This document shows, in pieces, positions 1-8,367 of a stretch of DNA of 22,707 nucleotides (position 1 is its first letter; each line of letters starts with the position of its first letter). The notes beneath the pieces are model-generated. The model saw nothing but the letters and a program-made list of their open reading frames with translations. It was not told the DNA's origin and made no database searches. The translations under genes were made by a program, and so were the position numbers. The stretch spans positions 1 through 22,707 of the forward strand of contig DBCH01000093.1 in assembly GCA_002292955.1 (NCBI GenBank). Direction: 5' to 3'. This DNA is from Microbacteriaceae bacterium UBA963. Its GTDB lineage: Bacteria > Actinomycetota > Actinomycetes > Actinomycetales > Microbacteriaceae.

Positions 1-1762
1 TCCCTCCTTCGCTTTCGTCAACGGTCTCGCCCTCGGTGGCGGCCTCGAGGTGGCACTCAACGCCACGTATCGCACCGTTGACTCGTCTGTTGGTGCACTC
101 GGACTCCCCGAGGTGTTCCTGGGTCTCATCCCCGGCTGGGGTGGTGCCACGCTGCTGCCTCACATTGTGGGTATTCGCAACGCCCTGCGACTCATTCTCG
201 AGAATCCCCTACGAAACAATCGCCTCATCGACGCCCCCACGGCTCACCGGCTCGGCGTCGCAGACGTCATGTTCTCGCCCATTCGCTTTCTCGAAGACTC
301 AATCGCCTGGGCAGACGGAGTGCTCACCGGGCGCATCACGGTTCGGCGCAAGACCGCGCCCGGATTCATCGAGCGAACCTTCGTGTGGCCCCAGGCAATC
401 CGCATCGCGCGAAAGTCGGTCGCGAGCAAGATCGGACGCGTGGCGAAATCGCCCTTCGCCGCTCTCGATCTGCTTGAGTACACCCGGACGGCATCACGTG
501 GCGAGAGTTTTGCCCGCGAAGACGAGATCCTGTCAGACCTGATTTCTGGAGACCAGTTTCAGGCCTCGATGTACGCCTTCAATCTGGTTCAAAAGCACGC
601 CAAGAAGCCCAGTGGCGCTCCCGACCCCAAACTGGCTCAGCCTGTCACGAAGGTCGGCGTGATTGGAGCCGGTCTGATGGCTCGGCAGTTTGCCCTGCTC
701 TTTGTTCGGCGACTGAAGGTGCCCGTCGTGTTGACGGACATTGATCAAACGCGACTCGATGAGGCCGTGGCCTACATTCACCGTGAGATTTCTGGGCTCC
801 AGGCTAAGGGGCGCCTCTCGAGTGACGATGCGTCGCGACTCCAAGCGTTGGTGACCGGAACGACCGACAAGAATGCCTTTGCCGACGCCGACTGGGTGAT
901 TGAGGCAATTTTTGAGGAACTGAGCATCAAGCAAGAGGTCTTTGCCTCGTTCGAGAAAATCATCTCGCCCAGCGCTGTTTTTGCCAGCAACACCTCGTCA
1001 CTTTCTGTTCAGCACATCGGCGCCAAGCTGAAGCACCCGGGGCGTCTCGTGGGCTTTCATTTCTTCAATCCCGTCGCCGTGATGCCTCTCGTGGAAGTTG
1101 TTCGCGCCAGCACCACGACGGACGAGACGTTGGCGACCGCCATGAAGGTAGCGGTGGGATTGCGCAAGACCGCGGTAATCACCACAGACACCACCGGCTT
1201 TGTTGTGAATCGATTGCTCGCAAAGGTCTTGGGCGAGGCAATGCACGCGGTCGACACAGGCACGCACCCGTCGGTGGTTGATGCTGCGTGCGCGCCCTTC
1301 GGCCTCCCCATGCCGCCTTTCGTTCTGCTTGACCTGGTGGGCCTCAGGGTGGGCGCGCATGTGCTCGACACGCATCACGCCGCGTTCCCGGATCGATTCT
1401 TCGATAGCCCGAATCTGCACAAGCTCGCCGACTACGGTCAGATCATCACTCGCGACAAGCGCGGTAATGTCACCGGCTTCGACAAGGGTGCTCTCAAGAT
1501 TATCCGCGGCGGAACCACGCCGGTTACTGCCGAGGTCTTCAAACAGCGACTCGAAGACGGACTCGCCGACGAGATCCACCGGATGCTCGATGAGGGAGTT
1601 GTGGCGAGCGCCGCCGACATCGATCTGTGCATGATCATGGGCGCCGGCTGGCCTTTCCAGATGGGCGGCATCACGCCCTACCTCGACCGCTGCGGAGCCA
1701 GCGAACGAGTGTTTGGCGACACGTTCAACCACCCGCGCATTGCCGGGGTCGCGAAAGCCTAA
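1..1762 (+). CDS. fadJ: Fatty-acid oxidation multifunctional protein (enoyl-CoA hydratase / 3-hydroxyacyl-CoA dehydrogenase), 5'-truncated by the window edge
   Basis: The open frame runs in from the left edge (first full codon at base 2) to a TAA at 1760-1762, giving 586 visible residues. FadB/FadJ proteins are usually about 715-730 residues, so roughly 130 N-terminal residues lie outside. The GTG at 50 is not the true start, because the crotonase oxyanion-hole motif GLALGGGLE lies upstream of it (visible residues 8-16). A crotonase domain is followed by a Rossmann NAD-binding motif, VIGAGLMA (about 220-227). The dehydrogenase signature GFHFFNP has its catalytic His near 353, then comes TTGFVVNRLL and the C-terminal 3HCDH domains. 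The protein hydrates enoyl-CoA and oxidises L-3-hydroxyacyl-CoA with NAD in beta-oxidation. A thiolase gene upstream would be expected but is not visible. The stop lies 3 bp from the stop of the convergent dxs. The fadB/fadJ distinction is not resolvable here. Confidence 0.9.
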   Translation, partial: PSFAFVNGLALGGGLEVALNATYRTVDSSVGALGLPEVFLGLIPGWGGATLLPHIVGIRNALRLILENPLRNNRLIDAPTAHRLGVADVMFSPIRFLEDSIAWADGVLTGRITVRRKTAPGFIERTFVWPQAIRIARKSVASKIGRVAKSPFAALDLLEYTRTASRGESFAREDEILSDLISGDQFQASMYAFNLVQKHAKKPSGAPDPKLAQPVTKVGVIGAGLMARQFALLFVRRLKVPVVLTDIDQTRLDEAVAYIHREISGLQAKGRLSSDDASRLQALVTGTTDKNAFADADWVIEAIFEELSIKQEVFASFEKIISPSAVFASNTSSLSVQHIGAKLKHPGRLVGFHFFNPVAVMPLVEVVRASTTTDETLATAMKVAVGLRKTAVITTDTTGFVVNRLLAKVLGEAMHAVDTGTHPSVVDAACAPFGLPMPPFVLLDLVGLRVGAHVLDTHHAAFPDRFFDSPNLHKLADYGQIITRDKRGNVTGFDKGALKIIRGGTTPVTAEVFKQRLEDGLADEIHRMLDEGVVASAADIDLCMIMGAGWPFQMGGITPYLDRCGASERVFGDTFNHPRIAGVAKA

Positions 1763-1782
1763 GCGCTACTTCTTGCGCTTGG
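1758..1782. terminator. Candidate bidirectional terminator hairpin spanning both stop codons
   Basis: A perfect 6-bp inverted repeat, AAGCGC (1761-1766) and GCGCTT (1775-1780), has an 8-nt loop. Allowing one bulged base, it extends by two C-G pairs (1758-1759 with 1781-1782). It covers the stop codons of the convergent fatty-acid oxidation gene and dxs, which are 3 bp apart. There is no long T-tract on either side, so intrinsic termination is inferred from position and symmetry only. Confidence 0.4.
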
Positions 1783-3721
1783 TGTTGCCCTCCGCCGGGA
1801 GGCCAACCGGTACGTCGTCATCTGGCAGTGGACGCGCGACGGGGATCTTGCTGCCGACAACCTGGGCGACGACGTCACGCGTAATTGCTTGAGCGGTGAG
1901 ACCTGCGTCCGCGAGAATTTGTGCGCGATCTCCGTGATCGATGAACTCGTCGGGAAGCCCAAGTTCGTCCACCGCCGTATCCACCCCGGCGCCTCGCAGG
2001 TCTTGTCGAATTCGTGTACCGATGCCCCCAACACGCACACCGTCTTCGAGGGTGATGACGAGACGGTGGTCGGCAGCCAGCGAAATAACCGACGCTGGCA
2101 CGGGCACGACCCAGCGTGGATCAATGACCGTCGCGCCGATGCCCTGCTGAGCCAAGCGTTCGGCGACATCCAGACCGATTCGGGCCATATCGCCGATGGC
2201 GACGATCAGGACGTCCTTGTGCGCGGCCTCGCGCAGCACATCAACGCCATCGGCGGTTCGACGCTGCGCCACGATCTCGGCACCCACGGATCCCTTGGGA
2301 TAGCGAATCACGGTAGGGCCATCATCAACGGCCAATGCTTCGGCGAGTTCTTCACGCAAACGCTGTGCGTCGCGCGGAGCGGCCAACCTGATGCCGGGCA
2401 CAATCTGGAGCAGCGCCAGGTCCCACATGCCGTGGTGACTGGGGCCGTCCGGCCCCGTCACGCCAGCTCGGTCGAGCACAAAGGTAACACCAGCCCGATG
2501 GAGTCCGACGTCCATCAGCACCTGGTCAAAGGCGCGGTTCATGAACGTGGCATAAATCGCCACGACCGGGTGGAGACCTCCGAATGCCATGCCGGCCGCG
2601 GCCGTGACGGCGTGCTGCTCGGCAATGCCCACATCGAGCACCCGTTCGGGAAAACGCTCCTGCATGGCGCCGAGCCCGGTGGGTCGGAGCATGGCAGCCG
2701 TAATCGCCACAATGCGTTCGTCACGGGCCGCGTGAGCCGTGATCTCCTCGCTGAAGACGTCGGTCCATGATGGGCTCGACGACGAGGTGGGTTCCCCCGT
2801 TTCTGGATCGATGCGACCCACAGCGTGAAACTGATCCGCAACGTCGTCGCGAGCCGGCTGGTAGCCGCGGCCCTTCTCCGTGATGACATGCACAATGACC
2901 GGCGCCCCGTAGTTCTTTGCTTGGCGTAAGGCATTTTCTAGCGATCTCAAGTTGTGACCGTCAACGGGCCCAACGTACTTGATGTCGAGGTTGGCATAGA
3001 GCGAATGGTTTTTCACGAAGTTGCTCAAGAAGCCGCGCAATCCACCGCGCACGCCTCGATAGATGGCCCGAGCCGTGGGACCGAGCTTGTCGAACGCCTT
3101 GCGCGAGGTCAGGTGTAGGTTGCGATACGAACGTCGAGTTCGAATGCGGTCAAGGGACCGCGCCATTCCCCCGATGGTCGGGGCATAGGATCGTCCGTTG
3201 TCGTTGACCACAATGACAAGATTGCGCGTGTTGTCGTGCGTGATGTTGTTGAGGGCTTCCCAGGTCATGCCGCCCGTCAGAGCACCGTCACCGACAACAG
3301 CAACGACGTGCCTGTTGGCCTGACCTGTCATCTCAAAAGCGCGCGAGATGCCGTCGGCCCACGATAACGACGACGACGCGTGCGAACTCTCCACAATGTC
3401 GTGCGGAGATTCGCGGCGTTGCGGATAGCCCGCTAGTCCGCCACGTTCCCGCAGGGCCTCGAAGTCTTGGCGACCGGTCAGCAGTTTGTGCACATACGAC
3501 TGGTGCCCTGTGTCAAAAACGATCGGGTCCGTCGGCGAATCAAAAACGCGATGCAGAGCCATCGTCAGCTCGACAACTCCCAAATTGGGCCCCAGGTGAC
3601 CTCCGCTCCGAGCCACCTCGGCAATCAGGAACGTGCGAATCTCGGCAGCGAGTTCGCTCAGTTGCACGGCGGAGAGTGCGTCGAGATCGCGGGGACCACG
3701 AATTGACGACAGCAAGCTCAT
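1766..3721 (-). CDS. dxs: 1-deoxy-D-xylulose-5-phosphate synthase
   Basis: This 651-residue protein is close to the usual DXS length of about 620-650. It condenses pyruvate and glyceraldehyde-3-phosphate, using thiamine diphosphate, in the first step of the MEP isoprenoid pathway in the cytoplasm. Visible landmarks are the N-terminal SGGHLGPNLGVVELT, the substrate-site DTGHQSYVHKLLTGR, and the TPP-binding GDGALTGG followed about 10 residues later by NN. DVGIAEQHAV, which carries the catalytic Glu of transketolase-like enzymes, lies in the second domain. The ATG at 3721 gives the family's normal N-terminus. No Shine-Dalgarno is evident; instead a TAGAAT element ends 7 nt before the ATG, so a leaderless transcript is possible. 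The stop of acnA is 28 bp upstream on the same strand. The C-terminus ends in a basic KRKK. Confidence 0.96.
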   Translation of the reverse strand: MSLLSSIRGPRDLDALSAVQLSELAAEIRTFLIAEVARSGGHLGPNLGVVELTMALHRVFDSPTDPIVFDTGHQSYVHKLLTGRQDFEALRERGGLAGYPQRRESPHDIVESSHASSSLSWADGISRAFEMTGQANRHVVAVVGDGALTGGMTWEALNNITHDNTRNLVIVVNDNGRSYAPTIGGMARSLDRIRTRRSYRNLHLTSRKAFDKLGPTARAIYRGVRGGLRGFLSNFVKNHSLYANLDIKYVGPVDGHNLRSLENALRQAKNYGAPVIVHVITEKGRGYQPARDDVADQFHAVGRIDPETGEPTSSSSPSWTDVFSEEITAHAARDERIVAITAAMLRPTGLGAMQERFPERVLDVGIAEQHAVTAAAGMAFGGLHPVVAIYATFMNRAFDQVLMDVGLHRAGVTFVLDRAGVTGPDGPSHHGMWDLALLQIVPGIRLAAPRDAQRLREELAEALAVDDGPTVIRYPKGSVGAEIVAQRRTADGVDVLREAAHKDVLIVAIGDMARIGLDVAERLAQQGIGATVIDPRWVVPVPASVISLAADHRLVITLEDGVRVGGIGTRIRQDLRGAGVDTAVDELGLPDEFIDHGDRAQILADAGLTAQAITRDVVAQVVGSKIPVARPLPDDDVPVGLPAEGNTKRKK

Positions 3722-3758
3722 ACAGAGAATTCTAGGGAACCCGCGAGGACTATGCCAC
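3722..3758 (-). promoter_or_regulatory. Candidate promoter for a leaderless dxs mRNA
   Basis: On the minus strand TAGAAT (3734-3729) matches 5 of 6 of the sigma-70/SigA -10 consensus. An 18-nt spacer separates it from GTGGCA (3758-3753), a 4 of 6 match to the -35. Initiation about 7 nt after the -10 would fall at or next to the dxs ATG (3721), which has no Shine-Dalgarno. The -35 lies inside the last codons of acnA. This is a pattern match only. Confidence 0.35.
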
Positions 3759-6431
3759 GAGGGAACGAAGCACGTACTGCAGGATTCCGCCGTTGCGGTA
3801 GTAATCGGCCTCTCCGGGCGTATCGATTCTTACCACTGCGTCGAATTCGATGACGGACTTGCCCGCCGGTGACAGATCGCTCGGGGTGGCCACCACGCGC
3901 ACGGTCTTGGGTGACGGTCCCGAATTGAGCGCGTCAATTCCCGAGATGGACACAATCTCAGTACCGTCGAGACCGAGCGAGTCCCACGTTTGTCCGGCAG
4001 GGAACTGCAGCGGGAGCACACCCATGCCAATCAGATTGGAACGGTGAATGCGTTCGAAGCTCTCGGCAATAACCGCGCCAACACCCAACAGGCTCGTGCC
4101 CTTAGCCGCCCAGTCGCGCGACGAGCCCGAACCGTACTCCTTGCCCGCAAAGATCACGAGCGGAATGCCAGCGGCTTGGTAGCGCTCACTGGCGTCGTAG
4201 ATGAAGGCCTGCGGACCGTCGGCCTGCGTGAAGTCGCGCGTGTAGCCTCCCTCAATGCCGTCCAGCAGCTGATTCTTGAGTCGAATGTTCGCGAACGTAC
4301 CGCGAATCATGACCTCGTGGTTGCCACGACGCGAGCCGTAGGAGTTGTAATCGGCGCGACCCACTCCGTGAGCGTCGAGATATTGGGCAGCCGGTGTTCC
4401 CGCCTTGATAGAGCCAGCCGGAGAAATGTGGTCGGTGGTAACCGAGTCACCCAGGGTTGCCAAAACTCGGGCACCCGTAATGTCCGCCACGGCATCCGGC
4501 TGCATGGTCATTCCGTCGAAGTATGGCGGCTTGCGCACATAGGTGGACTTCGCGTCCCACTCAAACGTGGCGCCCGTCGGCGTGGGCAGTGACCGCCAGC
4601 GGTCATCCCCGTCGAACACGCCCGCATACTCGTGGGTAAACATGGCGGTATCGATGTTGGCGTCGATCACCTGTTGAACCTCGTCCGGGTCGGGCCAGAT
4701 CTCGGCGAGATAGACGTCCTTGCCGTCACTCCCCTGTCCCAGTGGCTGGCTTTCGAAGTCGAAATCCATGGACCCCGCGAGGGCGTAGGCAATGACCAAC
4801 GGAGGGCTCGCCAGATAGTTCATCTTGACGTCGGGGTTGATGCGTCCTTCAAAGTTGCGGTTACCCGAGAGAACCGCGGTAACTGCGAGGTCGTTGGCGT
4901 TGATGGCGGTCGAAATCTCTTCATCGAGTGGACCGGAGTTTCCAATGCACGTCGTGCATCCGTAGCCCACGGTGTAGAACCCGAGGTCTTCGAGATATGT
5001 GTTGAGACCGGCCTTCTCGTAGTAGTCGGTCACGACCTTCGAACCCGGAGCAAGTGTGGTCTTCACCCAGGGCTTTGACTTCAGACCCTTTTTCGATGCG
5101 TTGCGTGCCAGTAGACCGGCAGCGAGCATCACGGAGGGGTTAGACGTGTTCGTGCACGACGTAATGGCCGCAATGGACACGGCGCCGTTGTCGAGCGTGA
5201 ACGTCTCGCCATCCTTAGTGACCGTGGCCGCCTTGCCGGGAGCGAAGTTGACGAGGTCCTTGGCGAACTGCTTCTTTGCCGAGCTCAACTCAATGCGATC
5301 CTGCGGGCGCTTCGGGCCGGAGATGGACGGCACGACCGTGGCCAGGTCCAGTTCGAGGTACTCACTAAACGAGGGCTCTACACTCGGGTCGTGCCAGAGC
5401 TTCTGAACCTTGGCGTATGCCTCTACCAGTTCCACTTGCTCGACACTGCGACCGGTGAGTCGCAGGTAACCAAGCGTGACATCGTCGATGGGGAACATGG
5501 CGGCCGTCGAGCCAAACTCGGGGCTCATGTTTCCAATGGTCGCCCGGTTGGCCAGGGGCACCGAAGCCACTCCCGGACCGTAGAACTCGACAAACTTGCC
5601 CACCACGCCGTGAGCGCGGAGCATCTGGGTGATCGTGAGCACAACATCGGTTGCGGTGACGCCTGCCGGGATCGCGCCCGACAGCTTGAAACCAACCACC
5701 TTTGGGATCAGCATCGATACGGGCTGGCCGAGCATTGCCGCTTCAGCCTCGATGCCGCCAACACCCCAACCCAGTACGCCGAGTCCGTTGACCATGGTGG
5801 TGTGCGAGTCGGTGCCCACGCAGGTGTCGGGGTATGCCTGAAGGACGCCGCCGACCTCGCGCGACATGGTGACTCGGGCCAGGTACTCGATGTTGACCTG
5901 GTGCACGATTCCCGTTCCCGGTGGCACAACCTTGAAGTCGTCGAATGCCGTCTGGCCCCAGCGCAAGAACTGGTAGCGCTCACCGTTTCGTTCGTATTCG
6001 ATGGCCACGTTGCGCTCGAGCGCGTCTGCTTCTCCGTAGACATCGGCAATGACCGAGTGGTCGATAACCAGTTCGGCGGGAGCGAGCGGGTTAATGCGCT
6101 TGGGGTCGCCACCCAGTGCCGACACGGCTTCGCGCATCGTGGCCAAGTCAACGATGCAGGGAACGCCGGTGAAGTCCTGCATGACCACACGTGCCGGTGA
6201 AAACTGGATCTCCGTGTCGGGTTCCGCCGTGGGCTTCCAGGCTCCGAGAGTGCGAATCTGATCTGCCGTGACGTTTGCTCCATCTTCGGTGCGGAGGAGG
6301 TTCTCGAGGAGGACCTTCAAACTAAAGGGAAGCTTTTCATGGCCGTCAACTGCGTCGATGCGAAAGATTTCGTAGGTGGTGCCCCCTGCCGTGAGGGTGG
6401 ACTTTGCTCCGAAGGTATTGACGACAGACAC
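3750..6431 (-). CDS. acnA: Aconitate hydratase (aconitase A / IRP1 type)
   Basis: The enzyme isomerises citrate and isocitrate in the TCA cycle through a [4Fe-4S] cluster. From the GTG at 6431 the protein has 893 residues, normal for AcnA. This start is chosen because AGGAG lies 8 nt upstream (6444-6440), whereas the upstream extension in the same frame has no family resemblance. The cluster ligands are visible as ITSCTN (Cys426) and GYGCTTC (Cys492 and Cys495), with the spacing of the E. coli AcnA cysteines. The C-terminal swivel domain has ATLGDSVTTDHISPAG and GKEYGSGSSRDWAAKG. The gene sits between DUF3159 (95-bp gap) and dxs (28-bp gap), all on the same strand. A near-perfect palindrome overlaps the end of DUF3159 upstream and could be an operator. 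Confidence 0.96.
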   Translation of the reverse strand: MSVVNTFGAKSTLTAGGTTYEIFRIDAVDGHEKLPFSLKVLLENLLRTEDGANVTADQIRTLGAWKPTAEPDTEIQFSPARVVMQDFTGVPCIVDLATMREAVSALGGDPKRINPLAPAELVIDHSVIADVYGEADALERNVAIEYERNGERYQFLRWGQTAFDDFKVVPPGTGIVHQVNIEYLARVTMSREVGGVLQAYPDTCVGTDSHTTMVNGLGVLGWGVGGIEAEAAMLGQPVSMLIPKVVGFKLSGAIPAGVTATDVVLTITQMLRAHGVVGKFVEFYGPGVASVPLANRATIGNMSPEFGSTAAMFPIDDVTLGYLRLTGRSVEQVELVEAYAKVQKLWHDPSVEPSFSEYLELDLATVVPSISGPKRPQDRIELSSAKKQFAKDLVNFAPGKAATVTKDGETFTLDNGAVSIAAITSCTNTSNPSVMLAAGLLARNASKKGLKSKPWVKTTLAPGSKVVTDYYEKAGLNTYLEDLGFYTVGYGCTTCIGNSGPLDEEISTAINANDLAVTAVLSGNRNFEGRINPDVKMNYLASPPLVIAYALAGSMDFDFESQPLGQGSDGKDVYLAEIWPDPDEVQQVIDANIDTAMFTHEYAGVFDGDDRWRSLPTPTGATFEWDAKSTYVRKPPYFDGMTMQPDAVADITGARVLATLGDSVTTDHISPAGSIKAGTPAAQYLDAHGVGRADYNSYGSRRGNHEVMIRGTFANIRLKNQLLDGIEGGYTRDFTQADGPQAFIYDASERYQAAGIPLVIFAGKEYGSGSSRDWAAKGTSLLGVGAVIAESFERIHRSNLIGMGVLPLQFPAGQTWDSLGLDGTEIVSISGIDALNSGPSPKTVRVVATPSDLSPAGKSVIEFDAVVRIDTPGEADYYRNGGILQYVLRSLVA

Positions 6432-6516
6432 TGTGATTGCTCCTTTTATTGCGCAGGATGTCGGGGGCTGACATGACCAATGCTGCTCCACGACTCGTGC
6501 GTCGAGGCTCGGCATT

Positions 6517-6534
6517 TATCTCGATATCAAGATA
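6517..6534. promoter_or_regulatory. 18-bp near-perfect palindrome upstream of acnA, candidate operator
   Basis: TATCTCGATATCAAGATA pairs at 8 of 9 positions about its centre, giving half-sites TATCT(C/T)GAT. It lies 86-103 nt upstream of the acnA start codon and overlaps the stop codon of the DUF3159 gene (6527-6529). A dyad of this size suits a dimeric TetR-, MarR- or GntR-type regulator. The sequence does not identify which, and it is unlike the AcnR box I associate with Corynebacterium. Confidence 0.45.
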
Positions 6535-7246
6535 CCGTGTTTTGGGATTGCTCGGCCGCTTTTTCCTTGAAGAGTCCGCGCACAAGCAACCAGGTCGCCG
6601 CCAACACAGGGACGTAGAGTGGCAGGCCGAGAGCCAACTTGGCCGTGAGCAGCGCCTGATTGAGTGCAGCGTTCTCCGCGCCCGAGGCCAACGACGCAGC
6701 GACGAAAAGCGGGACCTCTACCGCGAGCCGAATGATGAACATGGCGAGCCACAGAAGCGTAGTGATGGTGTAGACACGACGAGACTCACGATCTTTTCGC
6801 CACGCACCCTTGTCTTGGCGATACAGGCCAATGACGAGCCCCACCAACGGCCAACGCGCCACGAGAGACACAATGACGGCCAACGCGTAGACGCCGTTGG
6901 TAACCAGACCCCAGACAGAGAATCCCTCGGCGCGACCGGTGAAAATGGCGATGGCGGCGGAGAGGGCAACGCCAACCAGTCCCACAATGGCCTGCAAAAC
7001 ACTCTCGCGACGAATAATGCGCACGAGTGTGAAAATGACCGAAGCTCCCACGGACAGGCCCAGTGCCAGCCACGGAAGTCCCTCCTTCACCCCTGACAGG
7101 GCATAGACGAAGACGAACATTGTTACGGGAACAACCGTTTCCAGAATTCCGAGAACACCGCCTACGGCCCTCAGGAGTGGCTGACCCGTCTCCTGCGCCG
7201 TCGCCAGTGCCGCGAGGCCACGAGGCTGAGGTTTCTTGTCGCTCAC
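6527..7246 (-). CDS. DUF3159 family membrane protein
   Basis: This 239-residue hydrophobic protein has about five or six predicted transmembrane segments. Examples are residues around 28-50 (VGGVLGILETVVPVTMFV), then LPWLALGLSVGASVIFTLV, IVGLVGVALSAAIAIF, YALAVIVSLVARWPLVGLV, LLWLAMFIIRLAVEVPL and a last one near LPLYVPVLAATWLLV. It matches the actinobacterial DUF3159 family, which usually lies close to dut and DUF3710. No biochemical function is established to my knowledge. The GTG start shares a 4-bp GTGA overlap with the DUF3710 stop, so translation is probably coupled. The loop motif LYRQDKGAWRKDRESRR is strongly basic and likely cytoplasmic. Confidence 0.85.
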   Translation of the reverse strand: MSDKKPQPRGLAALATAQETGQPLLRAVGGVLGILETVVPVTMFVFVYALSGVKEGLPWLALGLSVGASVIFTLVRIIRRESVLQAIVGLVGVALSAAIAIFTGRAEGFSVWGLVTNGVYALAVIVSLVARWPLVGLVIGLYRQDKGAWRKDRESRRVYTITTLLWLAMFIIRLAVEVPLFVAASLASGAENAALNQALLTAKLALGLPLYVPVLAATWLLVRGLFKEKAAEQSQNTVS

Positions 7247-7854
7247 GCGATTGCCTGACTCGAAGCACCACCGGCTTGTGCGGGCACTTTGATGGGCAGC
7301 ATCTCGCGAGGGGGCATGGGCGTCTCACCGCGGACGATGACCAGACTTCGGAAGAGGTCAATCATGGCTCGACCGGTTGAGGCTTCCATCGCAGCCGGAC
7401 CGGTGATCACTCCGCGAACAAACCAGCGCGGTCCATCGACGCCTAGGAATCGGGCGTCCTGAATACCGGGCTTTCCGTTCGACAAAACGACGGGTATCTG
7501 GCACTTCAGTTCGATGCCGACCGGGCCCATCACGGGCTCGGCAACTCCACCCTGAGACGTAATGTGCTCGATCACCTGTTGGCGAATCTCATGCCACAGT
7601 CCGCTACTGCGAGTGGCCGCGAACGGTTGAACCTGAAGAGTGGAACCGAACTGGTCGAGGTTCACCGCAACAATTCGCTGAGTGGCCTGCTCAACCTCGA
7701 GTCGAAGATTGAGGCCCTCACGCGGTTCTACTCGAATTGAGCCGAGATCGACGAAAGGGCGGATGCCGGTAACTTCACTCTCGTCAAAGGGTCCGTTCAG
7801 ATGCCGATCCTCGGGAGCGCTCTTCTCCACCGAAATATTCAAGTCCGAAGCCAT
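7243..7854 (-). CDS. DUF3710 domain-containing protein
   Basis: This 203-residue soluble protein matches the actinobacterial DUF3710 family. Landmarks are GPFDESEV near residues 21-28, DLGSIRVEPREGLNLRLEV, then a central WHEIRQQVIEHITSQGG, and the conserved PRWFVRGVITGPAA with GRAMIDLFRSLVIVRG towards the C-terminus. Function is unknown. The ATG at 7854 lies 21 nt after the dut stop, and the stop overlaps the DUF3159 start by 4 bp, so dut, DUF3710 and DUF3159 form one transcriptional unit by spacing. In many relatives an OB-fold gene sits between DUF3710 and DUF3159; there is none here. Confidence 0.87.
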   Translation of the reverse strand: MASDLNISVEKSAPEDRHLNGPFDESEVTGIRPFVDLGSIRVEPREGLNLRLEVEQATQRIVAVNLDQFGSTLQVQPFAATRSSGLWHEIRQQVIEHITSQGGVAEPVMGPVGIELKCQIPVVLSNGKPGIQDARFLGVDGPRWFVRGVITGPAAMEASTGRAMIDLFRSLVIVRGETPMPPREMLPIKVPAQAGGASSQAIA

Positions 7855-7875
7855 AATGACTATCTCACCACACCT

Positions 7876-8313
7876 TTACGAAGAGATACCTGAAGACCCA
7901 AAGCCACCCTCGGCACGATGAGTTCCGGGAAGCTGCTCGACGGCAACAAATCGGGGTCGCGCAAGGGGCATGACGATGAGTTGCGCAATACGGTCGCCGG
8001 GATTCACCACAAACGCTGTCTCAGGGTCAAGATTGATCAGGGTGACGCGAATCTCGCCACGATAGGCAGCGTCGACCGTCCCCGGTGAGTTGACAATCGA
8101 AATACCGTGCTTCGCGGCCAGCCCACTGCGGGGAACGACAAACGCAACGTAGCCGTCCGGCAAAGCTATGGACAGCCCCGTTCCCACCGTTGCCCGACCT
8201 CCGGGCTCCAGGGTGACGGATTCTGTGGAGGCGAGGTCGGCGCCCGCGTCACCGGGATGAGCAATCGTCGGTGCATTTTTTCCGCTAAAGAGAACCTCAA
8301 CTACGTCAGTCAC
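7876..8313 (-). CDS. dut: Deoxyuridine 5'-triphosphate nucleotidohydrolase (dUTPase)
   Basis: The enzyme hydrolyses dUTP to dUMP and diphosphate, keeping uracil out of DNA and feeding thymidylate synthesis. All five motifs of trimeric dUTPases are present in 145 residues: HPGDAGADL (I), PRSGLAAKHG (II), GTVDAAYRGEI with the catalytic Asp and substrate-discriminating Tyr (III), GDRIAQLIV (IV), and the C-terminal lid RAEGGFGSSG (V). Length is typical. The start is GTG at 8313 with no strong Shine-Dalgarno. The gene is divergent from DUF3093, with 54 bp between the proposed start codons, so both promoters must lie in or near that gap. It is the first gene of the unit containing DUF3710 and DUF3159. 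Confidence 0.96.
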   Translation of the reverse strand: MTDVVEVLFSGKNAPTIAHPGDAGADLASTESVTLEPGGRATVGTGLSIALPDGYVAFVVPRSGLAAKHGISIVNSPGTVDAAYRGEIRVTLINLDPETAFVVNPGDRIAQLIVMPLARPRFVAVEQLPGTHRAEGGFGSSGISS

Positions 8314-8367
8314 GCAATTGAGGCTAGCAAGGATGCCGAGCAGGCGAAATCGTGGTCTGATAGTGAG

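Noticed and set aside
1889..2770. 293-codon open frame on the + strand inside dxs
   Set aside because: Antisense shadow of dxs; the His/Gly/Arg-rich translation has no recognisable domain and no Shine-Dalgarno.
6432..6515. 28-residue N-terminal extension of aconitase
   Set aside because: The GTG at 6431 has a good AGGAG at 8 nt and gives the family N-terminus; the extension does not resemble aconitase.
8107..8367. N-terminal extension of the DUF3093 gene into dut
   Set aside because: The extra 87 residues are the antisense of dut and resemble nothing in the family, whose proteins begin near YRExLWP.
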